DNA from: Aurifilum marmelostoma
Lineage: Eukaryota > Ascomycota > Sordariomycetes > Diaporthales > Cryphonectriaceae
Length of the DNA: 64,000 nucleotides
Assembly: GCA_027559495.1 (NCBI GenBank)
Contig: JAMXSV010000017.1
Location: 372,001-436,000 of the forward strand
Direction of reading: 5' to 3'
Below, piece by piece: positions 24,852 through 35,362 of the stretch. The stretch's first letter is position 1, and every line of letters starts with the position of its first letter. The notes beneath the pieces were generated by a model. That model saw only the letters and a list, made by a program, of their open reading frames with translations. It had not been told where the DNA came from and did not search any database. The position numbers were made by a program, and so were the translations under genes.

Positions 24852-25649
24852 CTTGGGAAGCTCAGAGGTGTGACGTAAGAGAGAGGATGAAGAGGGTTCT
24901 AGATTGACAGGTCTAGTGAGACGAGGGTCTGAGTTGGGTTGCTGGAAGTGGGCAGCAGAGTCGCGATGTGGTTGTTAATGGAATGAGCTTCCAGGCCGTG
25001 GGAGAGAGATGCGTTGTAGCGCGTGTGGTTGCAGGTGCCGTTGCAGGGCCACTGGGAGTTGAGCTAAGGCAAGGCAACTTCGAGCTTCGTAACGGACCGA
25101 GCTCACTCTCTGCTGGGGCGGGCAGCAAGCTGAGGAGGAACTAACCACGAAGGGCTTATCGCTGATAAGCACAGGCCTGGGGTTCAGTAACTGGCAGGCG
25201 CTGGCAGGCAGAGGTGCAGCATCACGTAGGCTCTATTGGCCCCTGTTAGGCCCTCCCTGTCCCGGCTGGCTTGGGGAGGGTCGCTTCTCAAACAGTGACC
25301 CCAGCTCCCCGGCAAGGAACCCAGCCCTCCAGCTGCTGCTGACGACGTCAACCTTGTCGTCAACTCTGACTCTCTCTCTCTCTCCGACCCATCCTCGTCC
25401 AGACCCTGCAGAACCCCCCCAGCTTCGAGCCTCAACACTCTGACAGCGACACCTGCGAATCCCTTCCCACATATACGAATTGTCATATAAATCAGCCATC
25501 GTCTCGCTGGTCATCGGGCGATCATCGACCTTCATCTCGTCCCCTCCTCACGTGGCATCGGCCCAGGCGCCTCTCCCTCCTCCCTCCGACATCGACTACG
25601 GCCTCGTACCACTCTCTCTTCCACCTTTACCCAGAGAGTAACATCCAAT
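24852..25649. promoter_or_regulatory. shared divergent promoter region, proteasome subunit / Vps55
   Basis: About 0.8 kb between two divergent start codons. An inverted CCAAT box (ATTGG) lies near 25234 and a short CT tract near 25371-25384. I saw no recognisable proteasome-specific element. No coding signal is present. Confidence 0.5.
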
Positions 25650-26111
25650 ATGCCCGGCCTAAAAACAATTATCGCCCTCTCCTTTGTCCTCGCGGTCGGA
25701 TTCCTGCTGGTCATCCTGTCCTGCGCGCTATGGAAAAGATACTACCCACTGCTGGTCGTGGCAACCTACATCATCGCGCCGCTGCCCAACTGGATCTGCA
25801 GCCGGTGCGCCAACCCGGACGATTTTGTTGAGAGCTCAGGGAACGCCGTGCTGGATCTCGGGAGGTTCTGTACTGGGTTCTTGGTCTTGATGGGCATCGG
25901 TACGTGTCGGAACGTTCATTGTGGTATATGAATGTCAGCACTTGCTAACGGGACATGTTTCTTTAATCACCATGCAGCCCTGCCAGTCGTTCTCGCGCAT
26001 TCCGACCTCATCACCACCGGCGCCATGGTCATGTCCATCGCAGGTGGCCTTCTCATCTACGGCACTATAATCAGCTTCGGCATGTTCTTCCAGGAGGAGT
26101 CGGACTTCTGA
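25650..26111 (+). CDS. VPS55: Vps55-family endosomal sorting membrane protein
   Basis: Exons 25650-25899 and 25978-26111 (intron 78 bp), giving 127 aa, the usual size. The four hydrophobic segments of the Vps55/OB-RGRP family are visible: ALSFVLAVGFLLVILSCALW, YYPLLVVATYIIAPLP, the FLVLMGIALPVVLAHSD segment spanning the splice, and MSIAGGLLIYGTIISFGMFF. The loop NWICSRCANPDDF and the terminus FQEESDF match fungal members. In yeast, Vps55 forms a complex with Vps68 and acts in late endosome-to-vacuole traffic. Start and splice are unambiguous. Confidence 0.95.
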
Positions 26112-26890
26112 CTATCTGGGGAAGCCGAGTGAAGGCACCAAGGCGACAAAACCAGCGGTATCTGCGGCTTCCTGGCGGGCGTTTGCTGCGTCTTAATACA
26201 GAGACTTCGGAAATAAAAAGGAGTGTCCTCCGTCAGGAATGTCAAGAATGTATTCACTGTACGATTCATCGGTCTGCGGGACGGGGCATCGTGGGGTTTT
26301 CCTCAGGCAAGGCTTGGAATTGTCTTTTCAGGGGGGTTCTTTGGGTCAGGTTGTTTTTTTCTCTCTCATGTGGTCTTGGAATTAAGGTACTTGCGTGCAA
26401 TGCATTTCAGCTTCCATCTCTCCACCACGGCCATCACATCCGATCGCTAAGTCAGTCCGCCCCGTGGACAAGTAACATCAAGACCGTCCCTGCTATGGAG
26501 GCGGAATGTTTGCGAATGAAGGATAACTTATGGCCAAACAAGATACAGATGAAGAAGCAGAGCGTTGGAGATCTCAAGTGAGCTACACGTGTTGATATAT
26601 CCGTCCATTGCCCCTGAACCCGACTAATTAATGTCACTCGCAGAGCAAAAGTAAAAAAAAATACCAGAAAAGATGTTCGCTCTTTCTATATCGGATACAG
26701 CCATAGCTGTTCTGCTACAAATAAGTAATATGGTTCTGCAACACAGCGGCATCCTCCGGTGAGGATGCATAGCCTCCACTAGCTTGCAGGATGCAGACCA
26801 TTAACGGACCCCTTGTCAGATCTGGATCCGTCCATCAATTTCTGTCGCCTGTCAGAATCAACACCAAATCAAGTCTGCAGGACAATCACA
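26112..26890. promoter_or_regulatory. intergenic upstream of the HET gene
   Basis: Holds the 3' flank of VPS55 and the 5' flank of the HET gene. Composition is mixed and there is no coding signal. Confidence 0.45.
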
Positions 26891-28680
26891 ATGTCGCTGT
26901 GCACTCAGTGCCGGCTCATCTCGAGGGTGCCAGTGCACAGTGACGAGGAGGGGCAGGAGATTTACGTCCACATTAACGCCACGTTTAAACAGTCAGTGGC
27001 CGACGGGTGTTATTTCTGTACCAAGGTACATATGGAGATGTCAGAGGATGCACAGAAGATGTTGGACGAGCCCGAGTTCCCAGGAATATGCTGTCGTGTC
27101 TGCGAGAACCGCCAGAGGTACGGCATCGATTTTTCCATCCCCGGAAAAGCGCAGCTCTCGTTCTTTTGGCTGCAAGAATATACTGGTGAGGGACAGTGAG
27201 GGATTATGAGACAGACACCAGACCACACAATATCTTGCTCACTTTTGAGGTACAGATCTCGGAACCACTGTTTTCTCGAAGAGGACAGACGACGAGATGT
27301 GCTGGAGACGGATCGAAAACTGGTACAAGACGTGCAAAGCAACTCATGCAAAGTGCAGTTCGTCTAGCACGGGCTTGCCAAGAGGTGAAAAGTGGCTTCC
27401 GACCCGGCTGCTCGACACAGATAACGCAGACAGCGGCAGCATACGCATCGTCGCCACAGCCGACTTGAGACAGTTCCCTCCAGACCAGCATACACCCTAT
27501 CTCGCCCTAAGCCACTGCTGGGGGAAAAGGACCTTCATCACGCTGACCCAGCAGAACAAAGCCTCCCTTGAAAAGTCGCTGTCTCTCAACGACTTGCCGC
27601 CCAACTTTCGCGACGCTGTGAGCGCCACCCGCCGCCTGGGATTCCGCTACGTGTGGATCGACTCGCTGTGCATTATCCAGGGCGCAGACGGTGACTGGGC
27701 AGACCAGGCACCCCTGATGGACCGCGTCTACATGAACGCCGAGATCTGCCTCGCCGCCGCGGCGTCCGAGGACGCGTATGGTGGGTTCTTTCGGGATCGA
27801 GATCCGGCAGACCTCCAGCCCTTGCGCGTCGACCTACAACTGGCTGCTGCTGGCTTCGCCTCCTCCTCCTCCTCCTCCTCCTCCCCCCTCCAAGAACAGC
27901 ATCCGCAAGGCCATGTACGCCTACTGCGGCGGCCAGGACCCGACGGTCCTCTGGGGCGCCTCGGTCGAGCGTGCCCCGCTCAACAGGCGCGGCTGGGTGC
28001 AGCAGGAGAGGGTGCTGGCGCCCCGCACCATCCACTTCGGCCGGACGCAGGTATTCTGGGAGTGCAGGGAGCTTCAGGCATGCGAGGCCGGGCCGGACAG
28101 CGCGCTGGCCGAGTTCAAAGACGGCATGGTGAAGAACTGGGAGACAAAGGGGCCCGAGGCGGTCGGTGAGCGGCCGCCGTCGCGGTCGTCGCCCTCTGCC
28201 ACGGATGTGTACCTTGCCTGGAGGGGCATCATCGGTGCGTACTCGAGGTGCGCGCTCACGTACGAGAAGGACAAGCTCGTCGCCGCCTCGGGGCTCGCCA
28301 AGGCGTTCACGCGGCACCTGGGCGATGAGTACGTCGCCGGGCTGTGGAGGGGCCACCTCGTCAAGGAGATGCTCTGGAGCCGGGCGAGGTGGAACGTCGA
28401 CGGCCGCAGCACGGCGCGGCGGCATGCCGAGTACCAGGCGCCGACGTGGAGCTGGGCGTCCATCGACGGGCCGGTGGAGTGGGGGATCCAGAACAGGTTC
28501 GAGGACTGTGCGGAGGTCGTGGGTGTCTCGGTGGACCCGGTCACGAGCGACAGGACTGCGGGGGTGAGGCGTGCTGAGATCACGGTGGCGGGGTGTCTTG
28601 TGCCGCAGGCTCGAGGGGCGGCATTTCGTGATTTTAAGAGGTTTGTGGATGTGGAGAGGGGAGGATTCGGGCGTGGCTGA
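26891..28680 (+). CDS. heterokaryon-incompatibility (HET) domain protein, frame break at a TCC/C tract
   Basis: Exon 1 is 26891-27185; the intron 27186-27255 (70 bp) restores phase exactly. The HET core is plain: YLALSHCWG near residue 178, LPPNFRDAVSATRRLGFRYV, WIDSLCIIQ, VYMNAEICLAAAASEDA and GFFRDRDP. The later block LNRRGWVQQERVLAPRTIHFG leads to FWECRE. HET proteins control vegetative incompatibility and programmed cell death after fusion of unlike hyphae; the partner is unknown here. After about eight TCC codons and a six-C run (27861-27891) the frame shifts by one. Removing one C gives 1719 coding nt (572 aa). Alternatively a 67-bp intron (27828-27894) is phase-compatible, but its donor GTCGAC is poor and it would remove the family-like RVDL segment. 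I prefer the one-base error. The N-terminus has Cys pairs (CTQC, CYFC). Confidence 0.85.
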
Positions 28681-29235
28681 TGAGCAGATCTTTCTGGCTC
28701 CTCTGTGTATTACTGTTTTTGGCATGTGGAAGACTACGTGGGGGCTTTTGCTGACAGATGCCGGCGCAGGACACTGGGGGAAATATAGAAGGCTGGGCTT
28801 GTTCTGTTGCACGTCACGTTCGGCGGATGACTGGTCTGGCGCGAGGAGCGGCGATGCTGTCCGGATCACTATTGTCTGATGAAGCAGCAGGGCATCTCGA
28901 CGTGTGAAGAATATTTGCGTATTGTGGACGACCAGAAACACGCACACGTCTGTGCTAATAGCTTTATCCTTCTATACCTAGTTCCCCTCCGAATCTGTTG
29001 ATCGAGTTGAGTCTCCAGACCCTTTCTTAGAAAAATCCCAGGACACGCGCTGTTGAGTTTATGCTGTAGTAGTGATAAGCCTTGTTGAAACCAGTCCTGA
29101 TACGTTGAGTATCACCAATCCCTCTAAACGCCTCGCAAAACCCAAGAAAAAGGTGTTCCTTCAGAAATCAAAACCCGTTGTTTCCTGCGTCTTATGGCAC
29201 GCCGTCCGTCCGCCTGAGCAACATCATGGAACAAA
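28681..29235. other. intergenic, convergent 3' flanks
   Basis: Lies between the HET gene (+) and the aminodeoxychorismate synthase gene (-). One frame stays open at 28571-28879 but has no family-like sequence, and the HET stop at 28680 fits the usual end of such proteins. Nothing else is seen. Confidence 0.45.
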
Positions 29236-31840
29236 TCAAACCCTTTCCTCCTCTTCTTCCTCTGTGAATATGCTCAGCGGCCTCGCGAGCTTCACAAACA
29301 TTTCCTCCCTCTCGCCCTCGGGCGTGCTCAGGATAGTCACCGCCCCTCCCGCACCAATATGCCACACCTCCTCCTCCTCCTCGCCCTGTTCTTCCTCGCC
29401 CTGGTCACCCCCCACATCCACCTCGCACTCATCGTCCCACCGAAACATGCTCCTGATCGTGACGCTCCAGTCGCCCCGGCCGGTGACGCACATGTAGCCC
29501 ACGACACCAGAGTACAGGCTCCTCTCCCTGCCGCCCTCCACCTGCTGCAGGATCTCACAGCTCCTCTTCTTGGGCGCGCCCGTCATGCTCCCGGGGGGCA
29601 GGCTGGCCGACAGCACGTCCAGCCCGGAGTAGACCCCGGCCGCCCGCGGCAGCTGGCCCTCGACCCGCGTGATCATCGTGTACACGGTCTGGTACTCCTC
29701 CACCTTGAGCAGCTCCGGCACCGCCACCTGCCCGGCGCCGCAGATGCCGTGCAGGTCGTGCCGCACCAGGTCGACGATCATCAGGTTCTCGGCCTCCTCC
29801 TTGGGGACGTGCAGAATCGCCTCGGCCTCTGCCAGCGTCGCCGCGCAGCCGGAGCCGCCGGCCTCGGCCGACTTCTTGACCGTGCCCTTCATCGGCTTCA
29901 TGGAACAGAGGCCGGCGCGGTCGTGCTGGAGGAAGCGCTCTGGGGAGGAGCTGACGAGGGTGGCGCCTCCGAGGCGGATGTACGAGGCGAAAGGGGCCGG
30001 GTTGCGCCGACGAAGGGTGCGGTAGAGCTGCCAGGACGGGTCGGCTGAGAAGGAGCTGCCATGAGTCATCTCTGATCCAGGTCGCTTCGTCGACTGTCGA
30101 TGGTTCAGTGCCAGAGCCTGACGGCCGTTCATGCGAGGCTTGTTGATGGTCCTCGATATTCTGGTCTGGTCGGTGAGACATAGCTCGTATGAGTCGCCGG
30201 CCGCGATGTATTCCTGGCACATGCGGACTTTGGCCTCGTATTTGGCAGCATCAGGCTTTTTGATGGTCGTCTGACTCTTCTTGGAGCCGTGGTATACAGA
30301 TCTGTCGTTGCTGTCTTGGTAACCGTAACGCCATGTATCGGAGCTTTGCAGCTTCTCTACAGCCGAGTCGACCCACCAGGAGGAGCCCGGTCCCTCCAGG
30401 TGCTGTGCGTGCACCATACCTTTTCGATGGTCCAGAACAATCGACTTCTTCACCCAGGCAAGGCAGACATCAGGTCTCTTGTGACCTCTGTCCCTGGGCA
30501 GCTTTATGTCGATATCGCTGAGTCCCTGTTCGTATGTGACGAACCCGACGAACCCGCCGAGAAAGGGCACGTCGTTCTCAGCCGGCACTTCGACCGTGTC
30601 AAAATCAAAGCGACTCCGCCTCGCCTCGTGAAATTCGGCTAATAAATGCCACACTGTCTTTCCTGATGGAAGGGTGATGGTCTCTCGGGAGCCGGGCAGC
30701 AGGCCATTCACAAGAATAATAAAGTCGTCTCCGGTGTGATGTTCAATCCGCATGCACTCATCCACATCTACCGCCAAGATACTGAACCGCCCACGGACGT
30801 CAACACCTGTTGTCGGTGCAGGTTGGCTGCCGTTCGCAGAGTCCAAGATGACGCTTTGGCTGCTGTGCGAGTCGATGATCTCGGCGATATGCGGAGCCTC
30901 GATACCCTTCGGCAGGGGAAAAGATCGAGACCGGAAGGTTTGAGGAGCGTTGGAGTGCACCAGCTTCCTCCAGACGCGTCCTCCCCTTTCGGGGTCCAGG
31001 CTGATAGGTTCTGCTTGCTGGTGGAGGCTCATCCTGACGGCATCCCTTGCCAAGGTGTCCCTGAGGTCCGTATTGACGACTCTCCCTCTGGCCGCGTTCC
31101 ACCGCCTGGCTCGATCAAACCAGTTTTGTATCACCTTGTGGCCTTCGTCTTCAGTACATGCCGATTCAGGGTGATACTGAAGACCCCAAAAGGGCTTTCG
31201 ACGATGTTTCAGCGCCATCAGGATCCTCTCCCCGCCCCTGTGCATCGCTCCGATCCTCCTCCACCCACGCGAGAGGCACAATGTCTGGCTGGCCCGACGG
31301 GCTCTCCCATTTCGCATCCTCCCAATCCGTGATGGAATCCTGGCCAACGTCTGCACAGAGACTGTGGTAGAGCGTGGCCTTGAAATCTTGCACGCCTCTG
31401 AAGATGTCCACGTCGCCTCTCGTGGCATTGCTCTTGGGCTGATGCTGTATCGTCCTGACCAGCCCGTGCAGACCCCTCTTCAGCCTCCTGATCTTGCCGC
31501 CACAGGCTAGCACGAGACTCTGAAACCCCAGACACACGCCCAGGACGGGCAGGATGGAATGTTCGTCCAGTTCCCATACCAGCCGCATCAGCCCAGTATC
31601 GACCTCATTTCCGGGAGACCCGGGTCCGGGCCCACACACCACCGCCTCATAGTGGCCGAGTTCGTGACGAAGTTGTTCCTTTGAGATGGGTGCATCGATA
31701 GGTAGGACGCAGACATCCACGTGCAGCAGGGTGGTGAGCAGCGAGGTGATGTTGTTTGAAAAAGAATCGTAGGCGTCAATGAAGAGGATCCTGGGTCGTG
31801 TAGATGATGGCAGGAACAACGGTCCCTCTGCGGATCCCAT
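29236..31840 (-). CDS. ABZ1: aminodeoxychorismate synthase (fused PabA-PabB), one apparent frameshift
   Basis: An intronless bifunctional enzyme of folate synthesis: it makes 4-amino-4-deoxychorismate from chorismate and glutamine. The N-terminal glutamine amidotransferase part has FIDAYDSFSNN, the GPGPGSP oxyanion region, the nucleophile in GVCLGFQSL (Cys near residue 103), and QYHPES. The C-terminal chorismate-binding part has PFASYIRLGGATLVSSSPERF, MKPMKGT, IVDLVRHDL, ASLPPGSMTGAPK and WHIGAGGAVTILSTP. The Lys in PMKGT (about residue 650) is the PabB nucleophile; anthranilate synthase has Ala at that place (PIAGT), so this is not TrpE. The two parts lie in different frames. The break falls at two C runs (31230-31233 and 31235-31238), between AWVEEDRSDAQG and ILMALKHRRKPFWG. 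Dropping one base gives 2604 nt (867 aa). No plausible intron bridges it. Confidence 0.9.
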
Positions 31841-33562
31841 TGTATAATTCTCTTTCGTGTGCAGAGAGTGAAAAAATAGATTGGTGACTAGTCGACTTTC
31901 CTACTCGATCGCGGGACCAGAGATCCTCACGGTTTGGCCTGGGCTCACAAGCTGCGTGTGACCATGGCGAGGAGTGACATTCTCTGATGTGAGACTCGGT
32001 ATCACTGCCGTGCCACTGGCGGGTCTCTGCGGATAGATAGACCCGCACGGCGAGCAAAAGATCTCGGTGACTTTTTTTTCCTCCTTCCTTTTTCTTTATG
32101 CGTCAGACTTGCTCGGCGAGTAATGGCGTCGGCCTTTCAGGCAACACTGCGAAAGAGGAACCTTGGTAGATGACCGGAGCTTATCTTCTGAATTGGAGGC
32201 ATACCTTTCTGGGATGAATGGGTTTGTGAAAGAAAGTGAGATGAGAGGATGGGCGGGAGGGAGAGTGAGCGAGTGTCTAGGGAAAAAAAAAAAAAAAGAA
32301 GAAAAAAAAAAAGAAGTTCGATATCTTAGCATTTTGGGCCTAGTCTGCTCAACGGCGGCTCCGAGACCGAATCCCTGCAGAGACCAATTGAGGCCGCAAG
32401 GTTTGACCCAGACGGGATGCGGAATGATAATAATTAGTCGTACACTTGATCGCTCCAAGTATCAAGTCACAGAATGATCCAGGTTTCGTCCTTTGTTCTA
32501 TGAATAATCACAAGTCTTTCTGGGGCTTATTCATCTGGACAGCTATGAGATACTGCGAGGCAGACTATCCATTCTGTTTTATACGCTTTCTGGATATCTC
32601 CCACGCGGGCCTTTTTTTTTTTTTCCCCCTTCTTCCTTCTTCCTCCTTGCTCCCCCCCCCCCTCCTCTCGTCGTCCCAACAATCTCTAGAACACAATCAG
32701 TAATAGTCTTGAGGTCTCTTCAAGGCTGATTCCTTGTTCTGTTTCAGTTTGGAATATGTAATTATTTTCCATAGAGTCATCAATACTTATTTCTGGGCTG
32801 TTGTTCCTTATGCTGGTAATATTGCTGTGCACAGAAAAAGGTAAAATCGCATATGATTCATTCAGTATAGTACTATATTCTGCTCTGGAGGACTCTAGAG
32901 AATGATCAGAATGGAATCTCGAAATACAATGGACAAGAGACATCACCGTCACAAGAGATTGAACAACGTTCTTTGACAGGAAAAGGTCACATAGGACAAT
33001 GCTTTCACCTGCCTACACTATATGCTGCCTCAGTCTCATTCACTTGAATTGCAGTGTTGTCTACCCTAATATTGCCTTGGGTAATCAACAATTGTATTGT
33101 TCATTCATAATTCCTTCGACAACAGCTTGTGCAATGGACTTTGATTGGACACATCTTTTCAGCAACCCAATCCTGAAAGGCTCTTCATTGCAAGCATACG
33201 CGGCATTGCCAGATGGGATCATCCACAACATTGGCCTTCACTTGTAAACAGTGCCTGGATACTCATGCTACCCCATAGCATTCGCCTTGCATTCATTCAA
33301 CAGGCTGCTTGTTTTCGGAATGCCATGACCACCAGAACATATTCACTGTTCAGAGGCATCTCCCTGACTAACAATGCTATTGTGATGTTGACAGCCTCAT
33401 GTTACTGACAAGTATATATATGTGCAACTGTCCAAACCAGAGACCTCTGAATTGGAAGACCTCTCCATCACCCAGGCCCACACAGACCCAGAACAGCCAC
33501 CTCACTCTCTCATACACACACATCTCTCGAGACACACAAAACCCCCTCTCACCAAAGAAAAG
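31841..33562. promoter_or_regulatory. divergent intergenic region with an AT-richer segment (about 32690-33410)
   Basis: Contains A-rich and T-rich runs (about 32281-32312 and 32610-32625). A 700-bp segment (32690-33410) is clearly richer in A and T than the rest. Two overlapping open frames at 32999-33247 and 33145-33408 look vaguely protein-like but match nothing I recognise; they may be remnants. The right end is the 5' flank of the repeat-protein gene. Confidence 0.45.
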
Positions 33563-34489
33563 ATGTGTATCAAGAAGATCTACACCTGCCCTGGTGGCTG
33601 TTCCTGGCGCTGTGAGGAGACTCAGGAGCCATGCCTGGCCGGCTACCATGCCACCATCGCCAACTTTCCCGACTACCAGCCTCATGAGATCCAGGAGATC
33701 ACCATGCCGCTCCCCCGCGAGCACCACCGCTACTTCCACTGCGGCACCCTCGGCTGCGCCTTCTTCCCAGCGGCCCGGAACGACCCTCCTTTCCCCGATG
33801 ACCCCCTCGACCAGCTCGGCCCCGTCTGGCAGTGCCCCGGCTGCCCCAACCTGACCGCCCGCAGCAGCAGCCCGGACGACCTCGAGGCCCTGCAGTTCGC
33901 CCAGCTCGAGCCCCGCCTGGAGATTGAGTTCTGGCCCAACCCGCCCCGCTCCGCCTGGGAGGACCACCTGTGCCCCGGTGAGTCGTGCGCCTTCAACCCG
34001 CTGTACATGCAGCAGTGCCAGGACGCGCTGACCGCCATGCGCCAGGAGCTGGCCCGGGGCGACCTCGAGACGCACCAGATCTGCCAGAACCAGGTGCTCG
34101 AGGCCTTTGAGAAGGCCCGCCAGTATGACACCCTGTCCTGCTTTCTGAACAAGGACTTTGATGACGACCTGATGATGGACCTTGGTGGTGATGAGCTGGA
34201 GGGCTTGGACCTTGCTGCTCCTGCTGATGCTGCTGGTGATGGTGGTGCTGATGCTGCTGAGGCCATTGAGCCTGAGCCCATCGAGCCCGAGTCCATTGAG
34301 TTTGAGCCCATTGAGCCCGAGCCCATTGCGTTTGAGCCCATCGAGCCCGAGCCCATCGACTTTGAGCCCATTGAGTTTGAGCCCATCGAGCCCGAGCCCA
34401 TTGAGCCCGAGCCCATCGAGTTCTTCGAGTTCATTGATTTCGAGCCCATTGAGTTCGAGCATGCTGATGACAACAACAACAACAACTAG
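33563..34489 (+). CDS. unrecognised protein with Cys-rich N-terminus and Glu-Pro-Ile repeat tail
   Basis: Single exon, 308 aa, no signal peptide. I do not recognise the family. The first about 190 residues have Cys/His groups that could bind metal (CPGGCSWRC, HCGTLGC, CPGCPN, CPGESC). A helical, acidic linker follows. The last about 70 residues are a low-complexity repeat of Glu-Pro-Ile-Glu with alternating Pro-Glu and Phe-Glu units, ending in an Asn run. Strong GC3 bias through the first two thirds supports a real gene. The in-frame ATG at 33422 would add 47 residues of non-descript sequence; I chose the ATG starting MCIKKIY because Cys-rich sequence begins there. The gene is flanked by Trs120 (convergent) and the folate enzyme (divergent), neither of which suggests a role. 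Probably lineage-specific. Confidence 0.7.
   Translation: MCIKKIYTCPGGCSWRCEETQEPCLAGYHATIANFPDYQPHEIQEITMPLPREHHRYFHCGTLGCAFFPAARNDPPFPDDPLDQLGPVWQCPGCPNLTARSSSPDDLEALQFAQLEPRLEIEFWPNPPRSAWEDHLCPGESCAFNPLYMQQCQDALTAMRQELARGDLETHQICQNQVLEAFEKARQYDTLSCFLNKDFDDDLMMDLGGDELEGLDLAAPADAAGDGGADAAEAIEPEPIEPESIEFEPIEPEPIAFEPIEPEPIDFEPIEFEPIEPEPIEPEPIEFFEFIDFEPIEFEHADDNNNNN
34264..34462 (+). repeat. in-frame tandem repeat encoding Glu-Pro-Ile-Glu units
   Basis: About a dozen degenerate copies of a 12-18 nt unit built on CCCAT(C/T)GAG with CCCGAG or TTTGAG fillers. The units alternate between EPIEPEP and EPIEFEP versions. The antisense strand is also open, as a Leu-Asn-Gly-Leu-like repeat, which I treat as a by-product. 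Confidence 0.85.
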
Positions 34490-35362
34490 CCCCAGCTTCC
34501 CGCCGAGGTTTCCGCTGTTGATCCTGCTGCCGGTGCTGCGGGCCCTGCTCCTCCTCGAGCCACGATCCGGAGCCTTCACACATCATTTTTATGCCCTTTT
34601 CCTTTACAGTTGATAGATTTCTCTCTTCTCTCTCTCTCTCGGGGGCATACGCCTAGGTACACTCTTTGGATCGATTAGCAAATAAACAGCAACATTAAAT
34701 CACATTCTTAACTTACACATTGTGCATTTTGTGACATGGGAATTCCACAGGTGGCTATCCAAGTCTGACGTCGAGTAGAGTTCTCAAGTATTGGACTCTC
34801 GTCATCCTTCCTGGCCTGTTTCATAAAGATAGATCGGCACGAACTTGACACAGTAGCAAGAAGTCTAGAACCTGGTCAGATTTGGGAAATCAGCCGTTGG
34901 CACAAAAGTGCGGAGTGTGGATGAGGACAACCTCTATTCTTCAATCTTCTCTTCAGACCTCTCTCAAACATAGAAATAGACCTTGTATAAATTCGTCGAC
35001 GGGCCTTTTTCGGATCCCCGACGTCACCCTGCACGGAAAATCTTTTTTGTGAAAGTGTCTGCGTCCCAGTTTCTGGTGGCGATCGAGAAACGTCTCACAA
35101 CGGGGCAGAGAGGCATCTGTTGCCTCTCAATGACTTAATCGTGATTCGGTCGTTAGATAATCTTTTATTTCTAGGTTAGCACTCCAAATCTATACAAAGA
35201 CTTAACCCCCCCCCCCCCCCCCCGATGATGCAAATTCCTCCTCTCACCACCCAGCAACCTAAGTCTACATCCCTCGACAGGGGGTATCTCCTCCTTCTGC
35301 CTCTTTCTATCCAAGAAGACGGCCGCATGCATCATCTAAAAGAGAAGGAGAGAGGCCAACAA
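34490..35362. other. intergenic, convergent 3' flanks with an 18-nt C run
   Basis: Lies between the repeat-protein gene (+) and Trs120 (-). It contains a CT tract near 34622-34640 and a run of 18 C at 35206-35223. No coding signal was seen. Confidence 0.5.

Noticed and set aside
27673..28947. 424-codon minus-strand frame
   Set aside because: Antisense to the HET gene. Arg/Pro-rich composition is typical of a shadow of GC3-biased coding DNA.
29236..31840. Anthranilate synthase instead of aminodeoxychorismate synthase
   Set aside because: The PMKGT Lys and the PabA-PabB fusion order fit aminodeoxychorismate synthase.
21381..34489. A biosynthetic or defence gene cluster
   Set aside because: LOG, proteasome, Vps55, HET and folate genes have no shared pathway, strand or promoter pattern, and no backbone enzyme is present.
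33377..34579. 400-codon minus-strand frame with a Leu-Asn-Gly-Leu-like repeat
   Set aside because: It is antisense to the Glu-Pro-Ile repeat gene. Its repeat is the mirror of that repeat and the rest lacks coding character.
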